Of a stretch of DNA of 64,000 nt, positions 29,948 through 38,834 are shown piece after piece (within the stretch, counting starts at the first letter, position 1; each line of letters begins with the position of its first letter). This stretch comes from Nocardioides marinisabuli (lineage in GTDB: Bacteria > Actinomycetota > Actinomycetes > Propionibacteriales > Nocardioidaceae). A model generated the notes under the pieces. The model saw only the letters and a program-made list of their open reading frames with translations. It searched no databases and was not told the DNA's origin. The translations under genes and the position numbers were made by a program. The stretch covers positions 682,001-746,000 of the forward strand of contig NZ_CP059163.1 in NCBI RefSeq assembly GCF_013466785.1, in the 5' to 3' direction.

Positions 29948-31927
29948 TCAGCCCCCGGCGCCCTGGATGGTCAGCGAGGCCGGCTCCAGCCGGGTGAAGT
30001 CCCCGACCTGCGCGGTGACCGTGCAGTCGCTCGCGGGGTAGCGCGCGAGCAGGCTCAGTCCGTCGGCGGCCACGGCGACCGCGTCGCAGGCCTGGAGCCG
30101 GACGCCGTCGAAGCCGTCGGCGACCGCCGACAGCGCGAGCGTGGCCTCGCCCTGGGCGTCGGAGTCGAAGAGCGGGCGCACCGGGTCGGGGCCCGCGCCC
30201 CAGTCGGGCAGCAGCCGGACCCGCACCGGCGTGAAGCCGCTGCGCGCCTTGCGCACCACCGGCGGCACCTCGACGACGACGTCGCGCAGGCGCTGCACCG
30301 GGTAGCCGTCCCCCGAGCGCTGCGCGTCGAGGACCACGCGGGTGCTCTCGGCCGACTCCGCCACCCACTCCTCGAGCCCGGTCGCGGGGTCGGTGCCGAG
30401 GTCGAGGTCGAAGGTCGCCACGACCAGCACCTCGCCGTCGGCCGGCACCTGCCCGGGGTCGACGGCGAAGCCGCAGCGCACCGAGATGCCGGTGCGGGCG
30501 GCCAGGTTGTCCTGCACCGTCGCGCCGGTCCAGGTCGGGCTCGGGCAGTCGTCGCCGCGCGCCGGCAGCACCTCGAGGAAGGGGCCGCGCAGCGCGGCGT
30601 CGCGGGCGCTGTAGCGCAGGCGCAGGGTGACCCGGCCCGAGACCGGGTCGTAGTCGGCCTCGCGGTCGACCCCCAGCCCGGTCGGCAGGGCGGGCTCGGT
30701 GCGCTCGACGGAGGCCGCAGCGCCCACCACCGGGTCGGGCTCGTCACCGGTGGCGACCACCACGCCGGCCACGACGGCCCCGACGACCACCAGCACCAGC
30801 GCCGCCAGGGCGGCGACGCCGGCTGCTCGGCCGGTCCCTCCTCGGGCCCGGCGCGGCGCGCGTCGCGAGGGCCTCGCGGGTCGGCTCGCGGCCTCGGCCG
30901 GGGGCGGCGGCGGGACCGGCGGGCTGGGTGGGCCGGCCGCGTGCAGGAAGGTGGCCCCGACGTCGACCTGGGCGTCGTCGACCTCCACCTGCACCGACGG
31001 CGAGCGCACGACCGTGCCCTGCACCAGGTCCCAGTCGTCGGGCGCGGGCTGCACCTCCAGGGCGGGCAGGTCGAGCACCGCGTCGGGCAGCTCGCGCAGC
31101 GCCGCCGCGGTGGCGGCGGCACCCAGCCGGGTCGTGGGGTCCTTGGCCAGCATCGTCTCCACGACGTGCCACAGCTCGTCGGGCACCGGCAGCCGCGGCG
31201 GTCGCACCGAGGCGTGCCGGAAGCCCACCGTGTGGGCGGTCCCGGCCCCCGAGAACGGGGTCCGGCCGCCGAGCAGCTCGTAGAGCAGCACCCCGGTCGC
31301 GTAGACGTCGGAGGCCGCGCTGAACCGGCCGTGCACGAAGAGCTCGGGAGGCATGTAGCCGGGCGTGCCGAGCAGTCCGGTCGCCTGCACGGTGCGCTCC
31401 TGGGCCAGCCGCGCGATGCCGAAGTCGGTGAGCAGCACCCGGTCGGCGTACCCGGCACCGGCGGAGTACCCGGAGTCCTCGGAGTCCTCGCCACCGCGCA
31501 GCAGCACGTTGTCGGGCTTGACGTCGCGGTGCAGGCAGCTCTGCTCGTGGGCGGCGGCGAGCGCGGCGAGCACCGCGCAGGTCGTCTCGACGGCGTCGCG
31601 CGCCGCGAGGGTGCCGACCTCGCGCAGGTGGCGGCGCAGGTCGGTGCCCTCGACGAGGTCCATCACGATCGCCAGCGCCTCGCCCTCGACGACCAGGTCG
31701 TGCACGCGCACGATCGCGTCGTGGCGCAACGACATCAGGATCGAGCGCTCCTGCACGAAGCGGCCCACGATCTGCTGGTCGCGCGCCAGCTCGGGGCGCA
31801 GCAGCTTGGCGGCGACGTACCGCTCGCCGACGCGGTCCCAGGTGCGCCACACCTCGCCCATGGCGCCCTCGCCGAGCCGGTCGACCAGCTCGTAGCGGCT
31901 GCCCAGCGCGCGTCGTCCGCCCGTCAC
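29948..31927 (-). CDS. Transmembrane Ser/Thr protein kinase with extracytoplasmic sensor-like domain
   Basis: A 659-residue PknB-type kinase. Residues 11-285 hold the kinase domain: glycine loop GEGAMGEV, Lys41, HRDVKPDN (Asp135), DFG (Asp168) and GTPGYMPPE. A Pro/Arg linker leads to one membrane helix at about 369-393. The 265 residues outside are beta-rich with two Cys pairs, and I see no PASTA repeats. GTG start at 31927, four bases after the binding-protein gene. The outside domain presumably senses a ligand delivered by the two upstream products; the FHA protein downstream would read the phosphorylation. Confidence 0.88.
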   Translation of the reverse strand: MTGGRRALGSRYELVDRLGEGAMGEVWRTWDRVGERYVAAKLLRPELARDQQIVGRFVQERSILMSLRHDAIVRVHDLVVEGEALAIVMDLVEGTDLRRHLREVGTLAARDAVETTCAVLAALAAAHEQSCLHRDVKPDNVLLRGGEDSEDSGYSAGAGYADRVLLTDFGIARLAQERTVQATGLLGTPGYMPPELFVHGRFSAASDVYATGVLLYELLGGRTPFSGAGTAHTVGFRHASVRPPRLPVPDELWHVVETMLAKDPTTRLGAAATAAALRELPDAVLDLPALEVQPAPDDWDLVQGTVVRSPSVQVEVDDAQVDVGATFLHAAGPPSPPVPPPPPAEAASRPARPSRRAPRRARGGTGRAAGVAALAALVLVVVGAVVAGVVVATGDEPDPVVGAAASVERTEPALPTGLGVDREADYDPVSGRVTLRLRYSARDAALRGPFLEVLPARGDDCPSPTWTGATVQDNLAARTGISVRCGFAVDPGQVPADGEVLVVATFDLDLGTDPATGLEEWVAESAESTRVVLDAQRSGDGYPVQRLRDVVVEVPPVVRKARSGFTPVRVRLLPDWGAGPDPVRPLFDSDAQGEATLALSAVADGFDGVRLQACDAVAVAADGLSLLARYPASDCTVTAQVGDFTRLEPASLTIQGAGG

Positions 31928-31931
31928 GGGC

Positions 31932-33264
31932 TCAGCCTGTCGTGTCGTCGGCGAACCAGAACAACCGGCCCCCGGCACTGCCGCCGCTCCCGCCGCCACC
32001 AGCCGCGTCGACCGCGGGGCGGACCCCGGGGTCCTGGCCGGTGGCGCGCAGCGCGACCACGCTCGCGGGCGGCAGCGCCGGTCGCTGCGAAGTCGAGCGC
32101 CGGCCCGGCGAGCCCGTCGTCGGGCCCGACCTGGAGGCCGCTGAGCGCCGACAGCACGTCGCCGGGCTCGACCGACCCGGCCGCCTGCGCGGCGGCCGCG
32201 AGGGCCACGACGGCGTCGTGGCTCGCGGTGTCGGCGTCGGCGGCGACCTGGGCGAAGGCCGCGTCGCCGAAGAGGTCGGTGATGCCGGGGTCGCCCGCAG
32301 CCAGGCGCAGCGCGGCGAAGAAGGCCGAGACGCCCTCGGGGCGCGCACCCTGGGACAGGGTGGTCGCGTCGCCGGCGTCGGTGCCGGCGGTGAGGTAGGC
32401 GCCGGCGGTGGTGCCGGAGGCCTCGGCGAGGCCGGCGGCGAACGCCGGGCTCAGGGCCTCCGGCGACAGCACGACCGGCGCCGCGGGCGCGGCGCCCTGG
32501 AGCGCGGCCACCACCCGGGCCTGGGTGCTGGCCGCCGCGGCCACCAGCACGCTGTCGACGCGCCCGGCGTCGTACGCCTCGGCGACGCGCGCGACCGTGG
32601 CGTCGAGGTCCGCCCCGACCCCTGCCGCGTCCGCCGAGCCGACGTCGAGCTCGACGTCGTCGGCGGTGAGCACGAAGGGGCGGCTCAGGCCGTCGGCCTG
32701 CATCGCCTCGAGCAGCGCCCGGTCGACGCTCGCGGCGTCGGGCCCGGTGGCGAAGGCCCCGACCGGCAGGTCGGCCTCGCGCTCGTAGGGCAGCAGCACC
32801 GCGGTGCCGGCCGAGGTCGCGGTCTCGAGGGCCTCGTCGAGGTGGTCGCCGCGGGTGGCGGCGACGATGCCGGCGACGTCGGAGGCGACCAGCTGCTCGA
32901 CGGCGGCCTCGGCCCCGGCGGCGGTGCCGCCGTCGTCGACGACCTCGAGCTCGACGTCGCCACCGCCCAGCCGCAGCCGGTACGCGGCGACGGTGGCGCC
33001 CTCGGCCGCGGCGACGACGTCCTGGCCCTGGCCGGGCTCGGAGCGCAGCGTCAGCAGGACGCCCACGCGCAGCGGGTCACCGTCCCCGACGCCGTCGGCC
33101 GTGGTCAGCGCGACCGACGCCGGGACCCCGGCCGAGCCCGCCGCCGACCCGGTGGCCTCCGCGGACCCGGGGCCCGGCTCGTCGCCGCCACCCGAGCAGG
33201 CGCCGAGCAGCAGCGCCGTGCCGGCCGCGAGGGCCGGCAGGGGGCCGGTGAGACGTCGACGCAC
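31932..33264 (-). pseudogene. Branched-chain-type substrate-binding lipoprotein, frameshifted near the C-terminus
   Basis: An extracytoplasmic lipoprotein (lipobox LLGAC, Cys23) with a type I periplasmic-binding fold like amino-acid receptors: DPLRVGVLLTL, LEVVDDGGTAAGAEAAVEQL and SPEALSPAFAAG. The frame is clean to LDFAAT near 32,090, then becomes Arg-rich. Dropping one C from the CC there restores ALPPASVVALRATGQDPG and a glycine-rich end FADDTTG stopping at 31932, four bases before the kinase. No ABC permease is nearby, so it probably serves sensing, not transport. Confidence 0.7.
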
Positions 33265-33267
33265 CGC

Positions 33268-36066
33268 TCAGCCCTGTCCGAGGTGGAACGAGAAGACGGT
33301 GAGCAGGGAGTCGTCCTCGGCGACACCGTCGTCGAAGGCGCGGAACTCCTGCTCGCGCTCCAGCGCCCGGATCGTCTGGGCCTGCTGGAGGAAGACCTCG
33401 TCGAGGGCCTTGCCGCGCACCGAGCCGAACGCCGAGGCGCGGGCGTTGGCCAGCTGCACCGAGTCGTTGGCCAGACCGGTCTGCCCGGCCCCGGTGGCCA
33501 GCGAGCCGAGGATGCCGGTGCCGCCGCTCTCGCGGGTGCCCAGGTCGACGAGGACCCGCTGGAGGTCGGCCTGCAGCCGTGCCTCCGACTCCCCCAGGTC
33601 GCCGGTGGCCGCGGCGATGTTGGAGCCGATCGTGCGCAGCGCGTCACCGACGGCGCCGCCCAGGCGCGACTCGGCCTGGCGGACCTGGCGGTCGAGGTCG
33701 TCGCGCTGGCGCTCGATGCGGCGACCGCCCTGGTCGACGATGCGCTCGGCGGCCCGGTCGGCGCCCTGGCTCAGGGTGCCGAAGAGCTCGCCGACGCGCT
33801 CGTCGGCCTTGCCGCGGGCGCCGTCGGTGGCCACGATGCTGCGGCCGATCTCGCCGCCGGTGCTGTCGAGGGCCTTGCGGGCCTCCTTGAAGGCGGTGTC
33901 GATCTCCTTCTCCAGCCCGGCCTGGTTGCAGGCCACCCGCTGGTAGGCGAAGCGCAGGGCGTCGACCGCGCCCACCGGGTCGCGGTCGGTGATCTCGTCG
34001 CAGGAAGGCACCTCGGCCTGCGCGCCCAGCGCCGCGACCCGGGCGACCAGACCGCGCAGGTCGGCGACCTCGACGGTGTCGTCGATCGCCTCGTCGAGCT
34101 CGACCAGGGCGCCGTCGACGGAGGTGCGCAGGGTGGCCAGCGCGCGGGCCACCGAGCCGTCGCCCTCGACGGCGGAGGTCTGCTGCACCGAGACCCAGGC
34201 GCTGCGCACGCTCTCGAGGCGCTGGGCCAGCGTGGTGCCGCCACCGCAGCCGGCCGCGCCACGAGCGGCGTCGATGCGGCTGACCAGCCCGGTCTGCAGC
34301 TGCTCGAGCACGTCGGCGGGGATGCGCGAGGTGTCGGTGACGTCGGCCAGGCCCGGGATCGCGCAGACCGCGGCGGTCAGGGCCGCGGCCCGCTGGGCGA
34401 TGCTGCCCTCGGCGTCGGGGGTGCCGATGGCCTGGGCCTGGGTGCCGGCGATGGTGTGGATGTCGGAGAACGCGGCCTGCAGGCCTGTCGCCGCACCGGG
34501 CTGGAGGAGCGTCTTGAGCGACTCGAGGGAGTCGACCAGCGACCCCAGCAGCAGGGCCAGGGGGCGGACCGGCAGGCCGCTGCCGCCGATGATCTCCTCG
34601 GCGGCCTCCTCGACCGAGCGCAGCTCGGCGACGACGGCGCCCATGGAGGTGCCGAGGTCGTCGACCGCGCCGGCGTCGAGACGCCCGGCGAGGTCGGCGC
34701 CGAAGAGCGAGAGCACGTCGGCCTGCTCGACCAGGCGCTCGCGCGCCGAGGCCAGCACGCAGACCGCGGAGGTCGACCCGTCGGTGCAGTCGGCGAGCTC
34801 CTCGGCCGAGCCGATCTGGCGCGCCAGGTCGTCGGCGATGGCGGCGCGGCAGGAGCCGCTGGCGTTGGACAGGGTGGTCAGCCGGCTGCTGACGGCGGCG
34901 AGCTGGCCGTAGACGGTGGGGGCGGCCAGGTTGCGGCCGAGGTCGACGCGGCAGCCCTCGGCGCCGTCCTGCGGCTTCGGCGGCTTGATCCGGTCGGGAT
35001 CGCCGAGCACGTCCTTGACCTCGGTGAGGCTCGAGGAGAGCGCCTGCACGGCGTCGTCCTCGACGCCGCCCAGCTGCTCGCCCAGCGAGCCGTCGAGACG
35101 GGTCAGGTCGGCCGACAGGCTGCCGAGCTGCTCGCTGACGCCGGCCGAGCTGCTCTGCAGGTCGGCGATCGTCCGGGCGCCCAGCCGCTCGGCCGAGTCG
35201 GAGAGCCGGGTCTCGATGTCAGTGAGCACCGCACCGGCCTGGGTCAGCACCGAGGTGACGTCGCCGATGACCTCGATGGTGCGCGTCTCGGTGGCGATGG
35301 CGCCGCCCTCGTCGTCGGAGAACGCCTCGTCGAGCAGGCCCGTCAGCGACGTGTCGGTGACCAGGCCGGGCTGGACGCCGATGTCGAAGGTCGGCACCTC
35401 GAAGTCGTCGGTGTCGAGCACCAGGCGGAAGGTGGCGCTGGGCGCCAGCCGCGGCGGCGCGAGCATCGTGGCCCACTGCACCCGCGACTCCCCCGCCCCG
35501 CCGCGGCTCAGCACGCCGTTCGTGGCCTCGTCGTCGCCCTCGGCGCCGGTCACGACCTCGGAGAGGGTGTCCTCGCCCAGCGAGGCCGAGGCCACCACGG
35601 TCATCGGCACCCCCACCAGCGCGAACTGCGAGCGCTGCACGCCGCCGGCGTCGTAGGTGACCTCCTCGGGCCGCACGGTGGTGTTCTGCACCGTCAGGTC
35701 GATGACCACGCGGCCGCTGCGGCCGGCGATCTCGCCCAGGTCGGTGCCGGCCTCGTCGTCGAGGCGGTAGGCGGTCTGGATGCGCACCGGCAGCTCGGCG
35801 GCCGCGTCCTGAATGTCGAGGCTCGTCTCCAGCGCCTCACCGCCCTCCTCGCCGCGTCGCACCGACGTGGACGCGACCGAGGTGAGGGTGCCGTCGGGGG
35901 CCAGCTGCACGTCGACCTGCTGCAGCACCTGCTCGGCGTCGGCCGAGGCGGGCGCGGTGCCCGCGGAGAGGAGTCCGCCGGCGAGGGCCACGGCCAGGGC
36001 GGCGCGAGCGGCACGGCCGACCCGGGGGCGAGGGACGCGGTTCGCGGCGTGGCGCGCGACGGACAT
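33268..36066 (-). CDS. Large secreted coiled-coil protein, first gene of the kinase operon
   Basis: A 932-residue exported protein with a signal peptide (cleavage near APASADA, residue 43). A beta-rich N-terminal 220 residues (QLAPDGTLTSVASTS, AYRLDDEAGTDLGE) follows, then a long series of helical coiled-coil segments from about 265 to 880, with scattered Cys. There is no C-terminal anchor or LPxTG. The ATG has GAGGAG nine bases upstream. It lies three bases before the binding-protein gene, so all four genes form one unit. I do not recognise the family. The helical part recalls the extracellular stalk of YhgE/Pip proteins, but the membrane domains are missing. Confidence 0.75.
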   Translation of the reverse strand: MSVARHAANRVPRPRVGRAARAALAVALAGGLLSAGTAPASADAEQVLQQVDVQLAPDGTLTSVASTSVRRGEEGGEALETSLDIQDAAAELPVRIQTAYRLDDEAGTDLGEIAGRSGRVVIDLTVQNTTVRPEEVTYDAGGVQRSQFALVGVPMTVVASASLGEDTLSEVVTGAEGDDEATNGVLSRGGAGESRVQWATMLAPPRLAPSATFRLVLDTDDFEVPTFDIGVQPGLVTDTSLTGLLDEAFSDDEGGAIATETRTIEVIGDVTSVLTQAGAVLTDIETRLSDSAERLGARTIADLQSSSAGVSEQLGSLSADLTRLDGSLGEQLGGVEDDAVQALSSSLTEVKDVLGDPDRIKPPKPQDGAEGCRVDLGRNLAAPTVYGQLAAVSSRLTTLSNASGSCRAAIADDLARQIGSAEELADCTDGSTSAVCVLASARERLVEQADVLSLFGADLAGRLDAGAVDDLGTSMGAVVAELRSVEEAAEEIIGGSGLPVRPLALLLGSLVDSLESLKTLLQPGAATGLQAAFSDIHTIAGTQAQAIGTPDAEGSIAQRAAALTAAVCAIPGLADVTDTSRIPADVLEQLQTGLVSRIDAARGAAGCGGGTTLAQRLESVRSAWVSVQQTSAVEGDGSVARALATLRTSVDGALVELDEAIDDTVEVADLRGLVARVAALGAQAEVPSCDEITDRDPVGAVDALRFAYQRVACNQAGLEKEIDTAFKEARKALDSTGGEIGRSIVATDGARGKADERVGELFGTLSQGADRAAERIVDQGGRRIERQRDDLDRQVRQAESRLGGAVGDALRTIGSNIAAATGDLGESEARLQADLQRVLVDLGTRESGGTGILGSLATGAGQTGLANDSVQLANARASAFGSVRGKALDEVFLQQAQTIRALEREQEFRAFDDGVAEDDSLLTVFSFHLGQG

Positions 36067-36151
36067 GGGGGGCTCCTCGAGACTCAGGACGGCCCCTCAG
36101 CGACGCAGGGAGCCGACCGGTTCCTGCTCGCCAGGACCGTCCGGCAAACCA

Positions 36152-36163
36152 ATGTCTAGACAT
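36152..36163. promoter_or_regulatory. Perfect 12-base palindrome, GntR-like operator
   Basis: ATGTCTAGACAT is a perfect inverted repeat with the GTCTAGAC core typical of HutC/DasR-type GntR regulators. It lies 86 bases before the coiled-coil gene and 98 bases before pepN, so it could serve either divergent promoter. Confidence 0.45.
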
Positions 36164-36260
36164 CATGGGCCATCCCCCCGACGACCGTCATGTCTTCGTA
36201 AAATCCGCTGGTCGCGCGGGCCGTCGCCGCACCCCGGGCACCCCTCCCTAGGGTGGGCGC

Positions 36261-38681
36261 ATGTCGCTCACCCTCGCCGAGGCCCGTGCCCGCTCCGCCC
36301 AGGTCACCGACGTCTCCTACGACATCGACATCGACCTGCGCGACCACGCCGGCGAGTGCTTCGGCTCCACGACCACGCTGCGCTTCACCACCAGCGCCGC
36401 GCGCACCTTCGTGGAGCTCACCGACGCCCGCGACCTCGTCGTCAGCGTCGACGGCCGGCCGGTCGAGGCGGCGTACGACGGGCGGCGGATCGTGCTCGAC
36501 GACCTGCCGGTGGGGGTGCCGGTGGCGGTGCGCGTCGAGGCGCAGGTGCCCTACGTCAGCGACGGCGACGGGATGCACCGGATGAGCGACCCGGTCGACG
36601 GCGAGACCTACGTGTCGGCCTACCTCTCCCTCGACATCGCCCAGCGGGTCTTCGCGTGCTTCGACCAGCCCGACATCAAGGCGACGATGGCCGTGGCGGT
36701 CTCGGCCGACCCGCGCTGGCAGGTGATCGGCAACGGACGGGTCACCTCGTCCGAGGCCGGGCGCTGGACCTTCGCGACCACCCCGCGGCTGTGCCCCTCG
36801 CTGTTCGTGGTCTGCGCCGGGCCCTGGCACTCGGTGACCTGGGAGCACGCCGGGCTGCCCTTCGGCTGGCACGCGCGCGCGTCGCTGGCCGCCGAGCTCG
36901 ACCGCGACGCCGACGAGCTGCGGCGCACGACCAACGACTGCTACGACCACTACGCGCGGCTCTTCGACGAGCCCTACCCCTTCGACTCCTACGACCAGCT
37001 CTTCGGCCCCGGCCACAACTGGGGCGCGATGGAGACCCCGGGCTGCGTGACCTACCGCGACGAGCTGCTGCCGCGCGGGCGGGTCACCGACGACCAGCGC
37101 TCGCGGCGCGCCACCGTCATCGCCCACGAGATGGCGCACATGTGGTTCGGCAACCTCGTGACGATGCGCTGGTGGGAGGACACCTGGCTCAACGAGAGCT
37201 TCGCCGACTACATGGGCTACCGGGTCGCGGCCGACGGGGCCGGCTTCCCGGGCACGCTCGTGGTGCACGAGTCGACGCGCAAGCCCGCGGCGTACGTCGC
37301 CGACGAGCGCCGCTCGACCCACCCGGTCGCCCCCGCGCCGGAGGACGTGCCCGACGTCGACGCGGCCTTCACCAACTTCGACTCCATCTCCTACGCGAAG
37401 GGCAACTCGTGCCTGCGCCAGCTGGTGACCTGGCTGGGCGACGACGACTTCCTGGCCGGGGTCAACGCGCACCTGACCCGCCACCGCTTCGGCAACGCCA
37501 CCCTCGACGACCTGGTGGAGGCGCTCGACGCGGCCTCGCCGCGCGACGTGCGCGGGTGGGCCGAGGTGTGGCTGCGCCGCACCGGCTTCGACACCGTCGC
37601 GGTGCGTCGCGACCACGACGGGGTGCCGGTGCTGGCCCGCGAGGGCGTGCGGCCGCACCGCTTCTCGGTCACCGCCCTGGCGGCCGACGGCACCCTGGTC
37701 GGGACCCGGCTCGTCGACCTCGACGAGCAGGAGGTGGCGCTGCCGGAGTGGGCCGGGCTGGCGGTGGTGCCCAACAGCCAGGGCGAGACCTTCGCGCGCC
37801 TGCGGCTCGACGAGCAGTCGGCGCAGGTGGTGGCCCAGCACCTCGGCGGGGTCACCGACGACCTGACCCGCACGGTGCTCTGGGCGCACGCCTTCGACGA
37901 GGTGCGCACCGGCGCGCTGTCGGTCGACGGCTTCCTCGACCTCGTCGAGCGGCACCTGCCCGGCGAGCCCCGGCCCGCCCTGGTCTCCGCCGTGCTCGGC
38001 CGCACCCTCGGGCCGGTGCTGACCCGCTCCACCCCGGCCGCCGACGCCGCCACCCTCGTCGACCGGGTCGCGGCGGCCTGCCGCGCGGCGCTGGGCGCCA
38101 CCACCGACGACCAGGTCGCGATCGCCCTGACCCGTGGCCTGGCCGCCACCAGCCGTGACGCCGACGCGCTGCTGGCCTGGCTCGAGACCGGGCGCACCGG
38201 CGAGGGCGTCGACCTCGACCCGGGGCTGCGCTGGTCGACCGTGGCACGCCTCGCGGCCCTCGGGACCCTGGACGCCGACGCCGTCGAGGCCGAGCGGCAG
38301 CGCGACCAGACCTTCGCCGGCGAGCTGGGCGCCGCCCGCGCGCTCGCCGCCCGCCCCACGCCCGAGGCCAAGGCGGCGGCCTGGGCCGCGATGAGCGCCC
38401 CCGACGTCTCCAACCGGGTCTTCGAGGCCACCGCCCTGGGCCTGTGGGACCCCGAGCGCGTCGACCTGTGCACGACGTACGTCGACGCCTACCTGGCCGA
38501 CTCCCCCGCCATCTGCGAGCGCCGGGGCCAGGGGTTCTCGCTGGTGGTGGGCCGCAACGCCTTCCCCGCCCTCGAGCTGGCCCCCGCGCAGCGCCAGCGC
38601 TTGGCCGACAGCCTGGCCTCGGGGTCGGTGCCCAGCGTGCTCGCCCGCCTGTGGAACGACCAGCTCGACGACCTCCGCTGA
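36261..38681 (+). CDS. pepN: M1 family aminopeptidase N
   Basis: An 806-residue zinc aminopeptidase removing N-terminal residues from peptides in the cytosol. The zinc site is HEMAH at 289-293, with the third ligand Glu312 in WLNESFADY. The substrate-recognition motif, usually GAMEN, reads GAMETPG here. The ERAP1-like helical C-terminal domain is complete. ATG 11 bases after the AGGGTG. The TGA stop is the first three bases of the 22-base intergenic repeat. Confidence 0.93.
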   Translation: MSLTLAEARARSAQVTDVSYDIDIDLRDHAGECFGSTTTLRFTTSAARTFVELTDARDLVVSVDGRPVEAAYDGRRIVLDDLPVGVPVAVRVEAQVPYVSDGDGMHRMSDPVDGETYVSAYLSLDIAQRVFACFDQPDIKATMAVAVSADPRWQVIGNGRVTSSEAGRWTFATTPRLCPSLFVVCAGPWHSVTWEHAGLPFGWHARASLAAELDRDADELRRTTNDCYDHYARLFDEPYPFDSYDQLFGPGHNWGAMETPGCVTYRDELLPRGRVTDDQRSRRATVIAHEMAHMWFGNLVTMRWWEDTWLNESFADYMGYRVAADGAGFPGTLVVHESTRKPAAYVADERRSTHPVAPAPEDVPDVDAAFTNFDSISYAKGNSCLRQLVTWLGDDDFLAGVNAHLTRHRFGNATLDDLVEALDAASPRDVRGWAEVWLRRTGFDTVAVRRDHDGVPVLAREGVRPHRFSVTALAADGTLVGTRLVDLDEQEVALPEWAGLAVVPNSQGETFARLRLDEQSAQVVAQHLGGVTDDLTRTVLWAHAFDEVRTGALSVDGFLDLVERHLPGEPRPALVSAVLGRTLGPVLTRSTPAADAATLVDRVAAACRAALGATTDDQVAIALTRGLAATSRDADALLAWLETGRTGEGVDLDPGLRWSTVARLAALGTLDADAVEAERQRDQTFAGELGAARALAARPTPEAKAAAWAAMSAPDVSNRVFEATALGLWDPERVDLCTTYVDAYLADSPAICERRGQGFSLVVGRNAFPALELAPAQRQRLADSLASGSVPSVLARLWNDQLDDLR

Positions 38682-38830
38682 CCCGTCCCGAATCTCGCGC
38701 TGACCCGGCTCAGATGTCGCACTGACCCGGCCCAGATATCGCACTGACCCGGCCCGAACCTGCAGGTGCAGGTCCACGCCGGGTCAGTGCGAAGTACGCG
38801 CCGGGTCAGTGCGAAGTACGCGCCGGGTCA
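38679..38830. repeat. Head-to-head array of 22-base repeats (island 1)
   Basis: Four forward units start at 38679, 38701, 38723 and 38745, each opening TGACCCGKC. Three inverse units end at 38786, 38808 and 38830, each closing CCGGGTCA. The period is exactly 22. The centre, GAACCTGCAGGTGCAGG, is itself partly palindromic, so the array can fold into one long hairpin. It fills the gap between the convergent pepN and prs genes and may act as a two-way terminator. The same unit recurs at 59.2 kb. Confidence 0.85.
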
Positions 38831-38834
38831 GCGA

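Noticed and set aside
31932..33264. ABC transporter locus
   Set aside because: Only a binding-protein-like lipoprotein is present; no permease or ATPase genes are adjacent.
36196..36206. GGATTTTACG upstream of the coiled-coil gene as a third stress element
   Set aside because: It is interrupted relative to GGTTTTACC, and no GGGTA box follows at the right spacing.
38679..38830. CRISPR-like array
   Set aside because: The 22-base units are contiguous without unique spacers, switch orientation in the middle, and no cas genes are near.
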